The translations under genes were made by a program, and so were the position numbers. DNA of 64,000 nt from Apiotrichum sp. Y4204 (lineage: Eukaryota > Basidiomycota > Tremellomycetes > Trichosporonales > Trichosporonaceae): positions 1,178,001 through 1,242,000 of the forward strand of contig JAMYHL010000002.1 of assembly GCA_025531455.1 (NCBI GenBank), read 5' to 3'. Below the pieces are notes generated by a model. That model saw only the letters and a list, made by a program, of their open reading frames with translations. It was not told the DNA's origin and did no database searches. Numbering within the stretch: position 1 is the stretch's first letter; every line of letters starts with the position of its first letter. Positions 11,239 through 22,164 of the stretch are shown piece by piece.

Positions 11239-14168
11239 CTAGTACTCGATCTCGTCCGGGATATCCTGTGCGCTGCTGTTGTTGGCGCGCTCCTCTGCCC
11301 GCCGAGACTGGGAAATGAGGTACGCGAGCGAGAAGCCGTTATCCGTCGACCTGGTGTGAGTTAATATCCCAACATGATGCAACTCACAATTTGGAGACGC
11401 TCGTCTCAAAGCCCATAAGGCTCTTGTGGAGCGCGCGCAACACGGGCGCCATCTCGGCCCTGCGCCCGCGGAGCAGGCGACCATGCGAGGTAAGCATGGC
11501 GGCGGACCATACGAGCGCAAACTCGACGTGGGGGGACGACTCTGCGTGTTCGGCAATAAAGCGCAGCAGGCGCGGGGCATACACGGGGGGCAGCTGGCGC
11601 GCGACGAGGCGCACGTCGCTCGGCGGGATGGTCTCGTACACCCTCTGCAGGAGCGGCGTCTCGTTCAGCCTCAACGCCATGATCAGCGCGACGAGGAAGT
11701 CGCCCTCCTCGAGCGTCTTGAGCACACTCTCGGGCGTGAGGTCGAGCGAGAGGTCAAACGGGTCAAAGCTCGTCGTCTCGTCCAGAGTGTAGATCAGCAG
11801 ACCTTCCGTCGAGGCAGCTGCCCACGAGCGGCCAGTAGCGCTAAAGCGCACACACGAGGTCCGCGCCTCGCGGCGGTACTTGCGCTTGCTGAGGTCGCCC
11901 TTCTGTGCGCCCGGGAGCGACTTGTCAAGGCGGTCCTCGAGGTCCGACTCGTCGGCCGCAGCGTCGTCCAAAGCGTCGAGGTTGCCCGCCTCGGTCATGC
12001 GCCGCGAGTCGAGCATCTCCTGCGTGCCGTCCAAGCTGAGGTTTTCGGAAATTTGAAACTTCTTCACCATGACGCCCTCGGCACGGTCGTAGATGACCAC
12101 ATACTTGCTCTGTCCGCCGGCGAGGACGCAGCTGCCGTCCGCGGTCCAGCACACAGAGTTGAAGTACTTGGACGCGGCGTTGTTTGCCGCGCTCACCATG
12201 TCCTCAAGCTTGCGGCCGCCCGAAATGTCTCGCCGACCCTCGATCACGCTCTTCACCTGCCCCTCGGCAACGTCCACAAACGACAGCTGCCCATCCAGCG
12301 TCGCGACGCAGAGCTCCTTGCCATCCGGCTTGTATGCAATAGCGGTCGCCTCGGCGGATACGCTGATCGGCTCGCTCTCTCGTGACCGCCCGAAGACGCC
12401 CCACATGCGCACGCTCCTGTCCCACGACGACGATGCGAGGCGGTCACCAGTCGGGGAGAACGAAAGTCCAGATACAGGCGCGGTGTGGCCGGCGAGAATG
12501 TCCAGAAGTTTTCCAGTCTGCACCGACCAGAGGTAAATCTCAAACGAGTCGAGAGATCCTGCAGCGACGACCTCGCCGGATGGGTCAACTGCGAGCGAGC
12601 AAAACTGGACTGGGGTGGGGGAGGTGAATGTGCGGAAGTTGCGGTAACGGATAAGATCGAATGCGCGCACCGTGCCATCCAGGGATGCCGAGAATAGGAC
12701 CTGGCCCTGCTTTGCGAACTCGACCGCGGAGATGGACGCCGTGTGCTCCGGGAATGTGACAAAGCAGAATCCGCTCGACGCGTTCCACAGCTTAACCTTG
12801 CCGTCCTCTCCGCCCGTTGCGATGTTCTGTCCGTCGGAGGAGAATGCGAGCGTGTTCATGTCAAAGTAGTGACCCTGCTGTTTGAGAACGTAGCTCTCCG
12901 ACTGCCACTCCCAGACGAGGAGCTGGCCGAGCTTGGCAGCGCCAAATGCGAGCCACTCTCCTGACGGAGATACGGCGACACTCGAGATCTTCTCATTCGA
13001 GATGGACAGCGTGTGCACGGGTGTGAAGTCCGGCATCTCCCACAGACCAAACACGCCGGAGCTGAAGCCAACGACGAGAAGAGACGACTGCGGGTGGAAG
13101 GTCGCACACGCGACCTTTGTCCCTGCCTGGTTGAAGAAATGACGCGTGGTGATGCCCCAGCGGGTGTAGCACGCCGTGTTGTCCGCGACATTCACCGCCG
13201 ATGCGGAAGTGGACGGCAGGTCCAGGATGTCCATCTCCTCATCCGAGTCATCGTCAGCCGTGGTCTTCTTGGCGTTCCAGACGAATACTGCTCCATCGCG
13301 GGATACGGTGTAGATCTGATGTCAGCTATGCGTAAAGATCTAACAGCTCACCGTCCGCTCGTCCTCTGAAAACCACGCGCCCACAACCAAATCACGGTGG
13401 CCGCCGAACGACTTGGGCTTGAAACCCTCTAGCGGGTGGAGCGTGTACAGGCGAGCCGTCATGTCGCGCGACGTGGTGAGGAAATACCTGCGTGTCAGGA
13501 ATGCGTGAATGGATCAGCGACATCGAGGGATCCACCCCGCGCACGACTCACCTCGACGTCTGGCTCCAGTAGATGCTCTCAACCTCGTCCTGGTGTCCGG
13601 TATACTCGCGGTGGAGGACAAACGGCGCAAACTCGCGTGCGAGATGCGACGGCGTCTTCCACACCTGTACGTGGTTCCCGTGCCCGATGGCAAAGTACTT
13701 GCCGTTCGGCGCAAACGCCACGGCGCTGACGGGCTTCTGGAAGTTCATGTGGTGCAGCACCGTGCCCTTGCGGAAGTGAACGAGGAGCGCGCGGCCGTCT
13801 GGAGGTGAGTTGAGCAAGCGATTATTATAACTCACCGGCATCAATGGAGATCAGCACTTGGCCATCGGGGGAGAGAGCGATGCAAGCGATGTTCTTCCTG
13901 TTCTCGAACGGGAGCGTGCGCGACTTGTTGCTGCGGGTCAGTAACCGATATGGGCTATGTGGGTATTGAATCATAGCCCAAGGTTCTGGAGCTGCCTACA
14001 TCCCAGCGATCCCCATTCCCCATACGACCAAACTCACTTGACAAGATCAAATACGCTCACACGGTTTCCGACCGGCGAGAGCACGCTGTTCCCGTCGGGC
14101 GTGAACGCAACGTTGCCCTGGCGGTACACTGTCCCGCAGAGGTTCTGAAACTGAAAGTTTGCTTTCAT
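11239..14168 (-). CDS. PWP2: PWP2, U3 snoRNP WD40 protein
   Basis: UTP-B subunit of the small-subunit processome, needed for 18S rRNA processing in the nucleolus (family knowledge). The start MKANFQFQNLCGTVYRQGN at 14168 is typical of Pwp2. Two WD40 propellers follow over several exons, with repeats such as KLWNASSGFCFVTF, DSFEIYLWSVQTGKLL, HTAPVSGLSFSPTGDR and WDRSVRMW. The C-terminal Utp12-like domain is seen in DFLVALIMALRLNE and VARQLPPVYAPRLLRFIAEH. The last exon (stop at 11239) gives NGFSLAYLISQSRRAEER and ends IPDEIEY. Introns fall near 13325-13345, 13485-13550, 13803-13835 and 13935-14035, plus one near 11350-11385. It is convergent with SLH1. Confidence 0.93.
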
Positions 14169-14872
14169 CCTGGCTGTCGAGACGGGGGAGGGGGGAAGGT
14201 GGAGATGAAGGCGGAGGTGAAGAGGGGTTGTTGCGACCAGGTCACGGCGCGGTCAGATTTTGGCGCTGGCGGTAATCTGTGTCGTTTCGCGAGACACTCC
14301 GCTTCTCTGTATCGCTGCGTTTTCTGTGGTGTTACGACGAGCACAGCGGTTTGAATGGGTTGGCTGTGCAAGACGATGAGCAGGAAGATGTCGCAAAGGG
14401 GATCAGAGGACCAAAAGACATCATCCAACTTTGCTGCTTGGATCCCAAAATCTCGACCCTCGTTCAAACATTTCAACAATCAACTTTCCCACGCGTGCAA
14501 CCACCAATCCCCCATCCTCCCGCCTCCACATTATTGCTGAGGTCATGAGGTCGTGGATCGTCGATGCGTGTACGATCACGCACGATGCATGACTGTTGAT
14601 CACTTTGACACTTATGCTATGCACACCATCCTCCGTGCTCCGTTACCCCAGGACTACAGCGCTCACAGCTGGCCACCAGTGCCAACCGTTGACGAGGAGA
14701 AAAGTCGACCTACTGTCTCTGCTACCCCACGTTCTCCACCTGTTCCGACTTCCAGCCAGAGGTATGCAGTCATGCCTGGCTCTGCCTATTCATACTATTG
14801 TTCACTCGCGAGCCCGGAAGCCATCCCAAAAATACAAGTTTTTATCGCCTTCTTCTATCGGACTCCGCCGAA
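14169..14872. other. intergenic, PWP2 promoter and 3' flank of the C2H2/C6 factor
   Basis: The 704 bp between two genes on the same strand hold no supported gene. Confidence 0.5.
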
Positions 14873-17800
14873 CTACTTTTCCTCCCTGACCACACCGAGG
14901 AGCACTTTGCGGTACCGCCCGGCGAGGCCCCACGAGCTGGCCTCGAGGCGGTCCGCACCGGCGAGCAGCACCGCGCGCGGCGTGAGGCCTGGGATGCGGC
15001 CGAGCCCGTCGATGCTCACGGTGCCCTTGCCCGTCTCGATCCACGACGCGAGGTCGGGCGTCCACGACCACCCGATCTTGACGGTGCGAATGCTCGCGGA
15101 TCCGCTCGGCGGTTTGCTGTTCCCGAAGCGCAGGTATGCCCACAGGATCCATGCCGCATCGAAGTTCCATGGCACCTCGAGTGGCGTGCTGGCGGTTAGC
15201 AGATGCCTCACAGTGGCTCAGATGACTTACTCGAAGGGGAAGCGGCCCATGAGGGCAAAGAGGAGCGCGGCATGTGCGACCACATTCCGCGTTGCGACGG
15301 GATTCTTCTTCATCCAGTCGGTAACGACCTGCTGCGCCTCGGCGGTGTTCACGACGAGACGGCCGGCAGCGACCTTAATCCTGTCGAGCAGTCCGACCTC
15401 AGTGAACACCATTTGGGAGTGGTACGCCAGAGCTGCACACGATACGGTGAGGTGCGTAGGCACCGCGACGCGCAGCGTGTGGCGGCCGAGCTGGTCAAGG
15501 AGTATCTGCGGGTGGATCTCGTACATTGACGGGAGTGTCTGCGCGGGATTGGTGCCGTGCCTTTTTGGCTGGAATGACTGCGCCAGCGCAGAACTGAGAC
15601 AGATTCTGGAGCCGTTAGAGTAATGATCATGTGTGTTGCGATGGAACTCACCGGTACAGGGCATGCGCAATGCAACACAGCGCAATATCGTCAAGCTGTT
15701 GTGGAAGGAATGTGCCCTTCTCGAGCAGGTTGGTCATCGTCTGCCGGAATGTTGGCGAGTTCCCACTGGTATCGGGCATAACAGTTGGGAGGGCACAATC
15801 GATCTCGGTCTGACGCATCTGCGCCGAGAGGCCGCAGTACGCCTCCACTTGGGAATCGTAGAGCTGAGGGTTAAAAGAGCTAGCATGTTCGGACTCACGA
15901 AGATGGCCCAGCCGAGGCGATTTCGGCGGTGGTCCATAGTCACTGCGCGATCGAGCTCCTCCTTGCTTCCTCCCTGTCGCTGGACGTGCGCGACAGCCGA
16001 CATGTGCCTGTCCAGCAAGCGCATGCGTCGACACGAGGTAACGAGCGCTGCTCGTGTGACCTCGGCCTGCTGGAAGAGCCGCGGCGACCCGCCGAACATA
16101 CCAAAGTATGCCTGCAGGAGAGAGGCCTGCACCACCGCAATCTCGTACATGAAGCGTGGGTCGTGCTCGCACTGGTGTCAGCGGTGCTGCTTGCCCGACT
16201 CACGATATAAGTGATCTCCCTGCGAACGAGTTCCGCCAACGGCGTGCCGAGACGCTCCAGTCCATCTCTGGCGTACACGGAGCCGACGGCAGCCATAGCC
16301 TTGAGGAGAAGCGGAGCCGCCTTGGACATGACGAATGCGCCTCGAGGACTGTCGATAATTGGGCACCACTCGGCAAAGCGGTTCAGGTAGAGGTTGACGC
16401 AGGCGGTCAGTGTTGACGCAGAAGGAAAGTTGCCGAGGTTGGGCATCGGCCAGCATGCAGAGTGCGCCTGACGGGCGAGAGACTCCATCATACTCCGGGT
16501 CGTGTTGGGAATGCCCTTGCCGTCTGCCGGCATCTCCCCGCGGGGCTGCGTTTCTGGGAGATCAAGGACACGTTCTGGCGTGTTGGGACGGTAGACACTC
16601 GGCCAAACGCTGTCGCTCGGCTTGCGTCCTGGCGGAAGCTCCTCGTCCGGGCGCCTGACTCCGTCAAGGTCCTCGGGGTACACTGCATCGATGAGGTTCT
16701 TCTTCTTATCCCTTTCGCGCTGCTCGCGTTGTTCAGGGCTCACGGGGCCGTTGAGGGGGTCAAACATGTCTGGTGACTCGGAGAAGCCCCAGCCGACGTT
16801 GGTCGCGGGCACAAGCGACGAAATGAGATTGCTTGGGCTGTCCTGCATGTCCTGGATGGTTGCTGAGAGGAGGAACTCGGTCAACCATTGTTCACCCATC
16901 GGCAGGGCGGGCGGTACCGGGTCTGCCCATGGGTTTGTCGTCGGAAGCAGTCCGGGAAGAGAGACGTGGTGTGGTGGCTGTTGGCTTGGGAGAGGGAGGG
17001 CCGCGACTAGTGTATCGAGCGGGTTGGTGGGCATGGAGAGCGGCTCGGCGCTGGACAACAAGCTCGAGTCGGGTCCAAGCATGCTAAAGAGGCTGGTCGA
17101 CGGAGTGGAGGTGGAAACGGACAGCTCGGAGGGTGTCTCGTGAGTCTGATCCACACTGTGACTCGAGACTGAAGGGAGATTTGTTGGGGAGCTCGATGCG
17201 GGGATGGGCTGGGGTTTGGTCGTCGGTGTGGTGCTCGCCGCCGCTGCGGTCGAGTTTGCTGCTGCTGCTCCCCCCGTGCGCTTGGCCTCCATCTCGAGGT
17301 GGCGATAGCGGCACGGGCGCGACTGGTCTTTGCACCGCGAGCACACACGCGGAGGCACACCGTCGCAGGCCACACGATCATCTACACACGACATGCTGCG
17401 AGGTCAGACGAGCTCTCGCTTGGATGTGTATTGTGCTCACCATGCTGCCCGTCGCGGGCGTCCTGCCGGCGCGCCCTTTTCGCCGTGTGTCTGCACGAGA
17501 TGGCGGTTGAGAACATCACTGGGGTCAGACTGGAGGCATGGGTCGTAAATGTCGGCGCACCCACCTCCGAGAGTACTGCTTGTTGCAGATGTGACATCGG
17601 TAGTTGAGGTCGCCCGAGTCTGGGTGTCAGTCGTCTGCACTCGTTGCTCGCCATCACGACGCCGGCTTGCATGCACAGCGATGGAATCACATCTCTGCAC
17701 GTCGCACGTCGCAGGCCTTCCCGCCGTTTCTGACACTGATCCTTCCAGGACCTGATTCTCACGCGTTTTCTGGTGTCGTTCCAGATGGTCGAGACGCTTG

Positions 17801-17973
17801 TACGACTTTGTGCACCCCGGCCATGTGCATGCATGGAGCTGCTGTTCCTCGTCCGTCGCGCCGGTCATGAGGCCGTTTGTCGTGATCGTGTGGTGGTCGT
17901 GTGGAAATAAGTCGCGACGATGGAGATGGTGATGATGATGGAGGTGGGGATGATGAAAGAGGGGGAAGGGCAA
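14873..17973 (-). CDS. C2H2-C2H2-Zn2Cys6 transcription factor with fungal middle homology region
   Basis: A nuclear regulator with two kinds of zinc-binding DNA-contact module. After splicing, finger 1 reads CTWPGCTKSYKRLDHLERH and continues QKTHSGDLNYR. Finger 2 reads CHICNKQYSRSDVLNRHLVQTH. A Zn2Cys6 cluster follows: CMSCVDDRVAC, then DGVPPRVC, SRC and KDQSRPC. Introns cut inside finger 1 at its last His codon (17649-17760), inside finger 2 (about 17525-17569), and inside the first Cys codon of the C6 cluster (about 17392-17439). Splicing restores each ligand. A Ser/Pro-rich linker leads to a fungal-specific factor domain (LNRFAEWCPIIDSPRGAF, then repeated short exons). The start is uncertain: MPFPLFHH at 17973 is the longest, while MTGATDEEQ at 17868 is equally likely. 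Target genes are unknown. Confidence 0.85.
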
Positions 17974-19300
17974 GTGGAGTTGATGGAAGTGGGCTATACA
18001 GCTGTGTGAGTGTGTTTGAGAGTTGTGAACGGGGATATCCTCTTTCCATTCCCATCTCGTCTCTTTCCATCTCCATCTCCGCCCCTGCTGTCCCTCTCTC
18101 CTTCTGCGCCCTCCCCCTCTCTCGGCATCGAGTCGTCTTGTCCTGTGTCAATTGTCTTCTGGTGGATGGCAACATTGCCCCACCAAATCGACGCCCAGCC
18201 TCCGCCCAGTCCGGAGTCCCTGCCCATTTCGGTCATCCCCGCCCCCGCTGTACCCCGATCTCTCGCCAGCACCCAACCTCCGGCGGCCGACAATGAGTCT
18301 ACTCCTGCACTCGCTATGCATTCCGAGATGGTTAAAGGGTGCTGGCAGAAACAGGAGCTGGGGGAAAAGAGGAAAGGGAATGCATCTCCCTGGGTCTCGG
18401 TTAACATATCCCCCAGCCAGGATGTCCAGGATGCAGGATGTGGTTCTTTGTCATGATGTCTCCCGCGGTACCTCGGCCTGCACGGTGGCGGTGGCGGCGG
18501 CGTCGAGATTAGGATACCCGACATTATGGCGGGGTATTCATGGCAACATCGGGTACGCCAGCACTGGAGTCTATATTCTTCTGGAAGCATGCATTGCGGT
18601 GATACCGATGTCTTGCTGTTGATAAACACTACTACTACTGACATGCATGACATGGTGAAAGCAAGAAAACGAACGGTGCGGATCCCACACTTTTTGTTAT
18701 CCTCGTCTCTGGTCGGAGTCGCCGCGGATATCCGACATCCCACGGCCTCGGGCACGCGACATCCGACCCCATCTCCCGTTGCGCCCGTGCCCTACGCGCA
18801 TCTGGGCATGTGGGCTTGGCATGGCGGCGTGGCTTGGCAGCTGGAGCTTGAAGTCGAGTCCAGGCGAGACGCGGAACCCGAAGGGGAGGCGTTTGTCGCC
18901 GAGCAATGTTCGGAGCAGATCGTACGTACTGCCAGTGTTCGAAGGTGGGTGTCGCCGAAGGACGCCAAAGAAGCCAGAGTACTCTCGGTTCGTCACCCTT
19001 CTCTTGTCATACTGCAAGCCAAGAGGTACGAGCAAGTGAGCGTCGTCTCGAGGTCCCCCCGAGATCATGTCCCCGACATTCTGCCTCGGCCCCTTGGGGC
19101 CCTGCCTCGGACCCCGCTGGGCCCTCACTCATCCCTCTGGCAGAAGCGCCGGGACTCTGTTGGGGAGCTTGGCAGGGCTGGGCGCATCGAGAAGCCGTGG
19201 AAGGAACGGAGATCGGAATCAGGGTCAGTAGGGTTGCGTATCTGGGTGTCAAGTCCATGGGTATCCATCGGCCATCTACATTAATTACATGCTCTAACGC
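17974..19300. other. intergenic, no gene seen
   Basis: Open frames exist on both strands but none shows domain motifs, codon character or plausible splice structure. The part near 18000-18130 is CT-rich and is probably the 5' leader and promoter of the C2H2/C6 factor. Confidence 0.5.
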
Positions 19301-20699
19301 CTACTTGTTGAGCTTTTCCTCCTTGTGGATCTCGATACCGGCCGGGGCGCCAAGCGCGGTCTTGATCCAGCCGTACATGATGAACTGGGACGACACGAGA
19401 CCAGCCGTCATGACTGCGCAGTGTCAGAATCTTTCTAATCGTCAAATCCAGCTTGTACTCACTCATACGGGGTCCGAGACCGGCAAAAAGGCCGCGCGGG
19501 CCGGCCTGCTTCGCGAGGGCACCAAGGCGGTGGAGCATGCTGCCCTCTGGTCCGTGGCCCTTGTTGATCTGGGAGAGGAGCGTGTCGGCCGGCTGGGAGA
19601 GGATGGCGGCCGCGAAACCAGCGACAATGCCCGACGTGAGGGTGATGCCAAAGTTTTCGGTTGGGGTGAGCGCCGCGCGCTTCTCGGGCGTGAGGCGGTT
19701 GTAGATGAGCTCGAGGCAGCGCTCGTTGACGGTGAACTGTCCGATGGCGTACGGGATCTGCTTGCACAGAATCGGGATGAAGCCCGCGTACAGGCTACCG
19801 ACGCCCTCTGTGCGCAGGATCTTCGTGAACGCCGGAACCATGCCCGAGGCGTACTGCGGGTTGGAAACGAGACGGATACGCGTCGCCTCAGCGGGGGTGA
19901 GGAGGATGTCGGCGAAAAATCTGTCGTCAGAGGGAACGATACCCGGGAGCAGCTTTGTACTCACTCGGCAATGGCCGCACCGCCGAGGTAAATGGCCGTG
20001 CGGTTCTTGACGGCCGCCTCGCGCGAGCCCGAGAGGTCGACGAGGTATTTTTTCTGCGAATGTCAGCGGGCTGCAGCCGAGAGGTTCCACGCTGGTCAGT
20101 TGGATGGCAGGATGGCAGCCATGGTGTCAGGCATAGTCAGGCATCAGGCATCCACCTCGTAGAGAACAATTTCCATGTCACTCCAACGGCGCCTCGCACT
20201 AATCGCACCGCTCACGCCAACCCTGCCATCGCGCCGATCCGCCACGTTGAATGTTACTCACACAAGCTTCGTATCCCGCAAACTTGGCACCACCTTGCAG
20301 CTGCCGGTTAGCACTCTTGATCACTCTTCTTCTCATGTGCTACACACCAGGTATCCGACGGCGGTGGGCCCAAAGCCGGTCATGAGCGCACTGGGGCCGG
20401 CCTTGGCGACAATCTGCCGTCCGGCAGTAAGCAGGCCCTTGCCCTTCATGGCCGGGTCGATCTGGATGCGCGTCTTGACGACATCGATCGCTGCTGTCAG
20501 TCCAGGCCGAAACGAAGAAACCCACGGGTCATGGCGCCGTGCGAGCTGCGGTCAGCGGAATCCATCGGCTAGCGGATACACAACATGGAAAGCTCTCAAC
20601 TCACAGAGTACAGCACAGGGCGCCGGCGGAGAAGAACTTGGCATAGTCGGTCGGCGTGAATGTCGGCGTGAGGGGGCCGGCCGCTGGGAGGTTGGACAT
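19301..20699 (-). CDS. MIR1: mitochondrial phosphate carrier (MIR1 type)
   Basis: Inner-membrane carrier importing phosphate into the mitochondrial matrix (family knowledge). Spliced exons give three mitochondrial carrier repeats. Repeat 1 has DYAKFFSAGALCC and PIDVVKTRIQ, then GFGPTAVGYLLQGGAKFAGYE. Repeat 2 has AAIAEFFADILLTPAEATRIR and GFIPILCKQIPYAIGQF. Repeat 3 has LTSGIVAGFAAAILSQPADTL and GLGPRM. The PxD/ExxK/R signatures (PIDVVK, PAEATR, PADTLL) are visible. The end GAPAGIEIHKEEKLNK resembles the MIR1 C-terminus more than PIC2. One intron of roughly 210 bp (about 20056-20263) is unusually long here; the others are 40-60 bp. The frame through the long intron restores as EACKKYLVDL. Confidence 0.9.
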
Positions 20700-21807
20700 G
20701 GTGGGTATGAGAAGAGAGAGAGTAGTGAGCTAGGGAGATGGGATCCGGAAGGATGAGAACAGAGAAATGTCTAACTAGGAGTGAAACACAACAACAAGAA
20801 AACTTGGGAAACGCGATCCGCAACACGTCCGCTGCGATAGATAAGGAGACGGAAAACCTGTGCCCTCAACGGTGACTTTGCGTGGTGGTGACGCTCCACG
20901 ACCTTTGCTCGTGAGGCACCGCCAGGTCCCACCCGCGCGTCCGTGGAGATACCCCGTTCAGTTGTGCAAAGTCGCGATGATGACGTTGGCCCTCTGGTCT
21001 CTGGCTCTCCTGCCATGGTTTTGTGTGCTGCGCGCTCCATTTAGCACCCCGCCTCTCGGGGCTTGACGTCACACACACAATACACAGAACGGGACGTGGC
21101 CGGCGGCGCACAACGTGGGGCCATGTGAGTTTCATTATGAATGGGCCGTGATTTGCCGAGTGAGAATCGCTGGGTGCACTAGTGGCCGACCGCGGTACCG
21201 CGGCCGATCCCACTATCCAATAGTGCTTATCTCGTAAGCCACGATTGGGTGAGCACCGCGTGTGGTATCTCTCTTCATCTTCGAAGTTGGATTATCCACA
21301 ACAGTTTGACAAACCAGATATGAGTAGTCGAGGGACCGGGGGTGCATGCGAGTCAACAGAAGGGCTCGAGTCTAGACCGTCCGTCCGGAACATCGGAATG
21401 CGCAGCTGCCTGTCTGGAATGCGCGTGTAACGGTTCAGTGCAGATTATGATAAGGCCGAGGCCGCAATGCCGTCCTGTCCTGCACTACCCGCGCTAGCAG
21501 TCCGTCACTACTTATACCAGTTCCGTGTGGTAGCATCCGCAACGTATCTTGATTGTCACTATGAGTATTGCTGACGGACTATCCACAGCACCTATCTGGA
21601 GACTGTGACGCCGCGGACTCGGCGGCACTAACATCTGAGCCCGCGCTGTGTACTCACAAACACAAGACCGCAGCTGCCACACTGATTCCTCACTCTTCAA
21701 ACTGGATCCTTCCGACGCCTCTGCAGCACACACAGCCCCGACGACTCTCTCCCTCTCTCTTTTCCCGTGATTTTGCCGAATCCCATCCCGCCGGTGCCGC
21801 CCACGTG
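20700..21807. other. intergenic between MIR1 and tRNA-Tyr
   Basis: No protein gene is supported. The stretch includes a perfect CRE-type octamer TGACGTCA at 21064-21071 and a perfect 14-bp palindrome CCGCGGTACCGCGG at 21190-21203. Both could be activator sites but lie 365-500 bp from the nearest start (MIR1). Confidence 0.5.
21064..21071. promoter_or_regulatory. CRE-like octamer TGACGTCA
   Basis: A perfect match to the palindromic bZIP (ATF/CREB) site, 365 bp upstream of the MIR1 start. A single copy can occur by chance, so its role is only a suggestion. Confidence 0.3.
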
Positions 21808-21906
21808 CTCTCAATAGCTCAGTTGGTAGAGCGCCGGACTGTAACTGTTACCTCCGAGTGTCGAACTCATATCCGTCGGTCCCCTGTTCGAATCAGGGTT
21901 GGGAGA
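21808..21906 (+). tRNA. tRNA-Tyr (GTA) with 26-nt intron
   Basis: A full cloverleaf can be drawn. The acceptor CTCTCAA (21808-21814) pairs with TTGGGAG (21899-21905), and the discriminator base is A. The D arm is GCTC AGTTGGTA GAGC. Anticodon GTA is at 21841-21843. The T arm is CCCTG TTCGAAT CAGGG. An intron is expected after base 37, at 21845-21870 (26 nt), as is usual for eukaryotic tyrosine tRNAs. Position 27-43 would be a C-U mismatch. A and B box sequences are present. Confidence 0.93.
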
Positions 21907-22164
21907 GCGTGTCGCGCGATTGCGGCGACGTTTTTTGGGTTCCTGCGGCGTTGAGCGAGGGCGGAGGCCGAGGTGGGGTGCGGCGCGCCGCGCGGTGGCA
22001 TCGATGGGCTGGGTGATGGTCGTGATGATGGGCTCAAGGCCGAACAGCTGCCAACGACATGTCAATGTGGAGGATCGGGCATCGCCCCGCATGCCCAATC
22101 ACTGCAGCATTCGCAATCGCAACAAGCATATCTTGCATGGCTACAATGTCCAACTAACTAACTC

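Noticed and set aside
18526..19284. 252-codon open frame on the plus strand
   Set aside because: No recognisable motif, no splice-like continuation, and poor codon character; treated as chance.
18906..19991. 361-codon open frame on the plus strand
   Set aside because: It overlaps the MIR1 gene antisense and its last half mirrors MIR1 codons, so it is a shadow frame.
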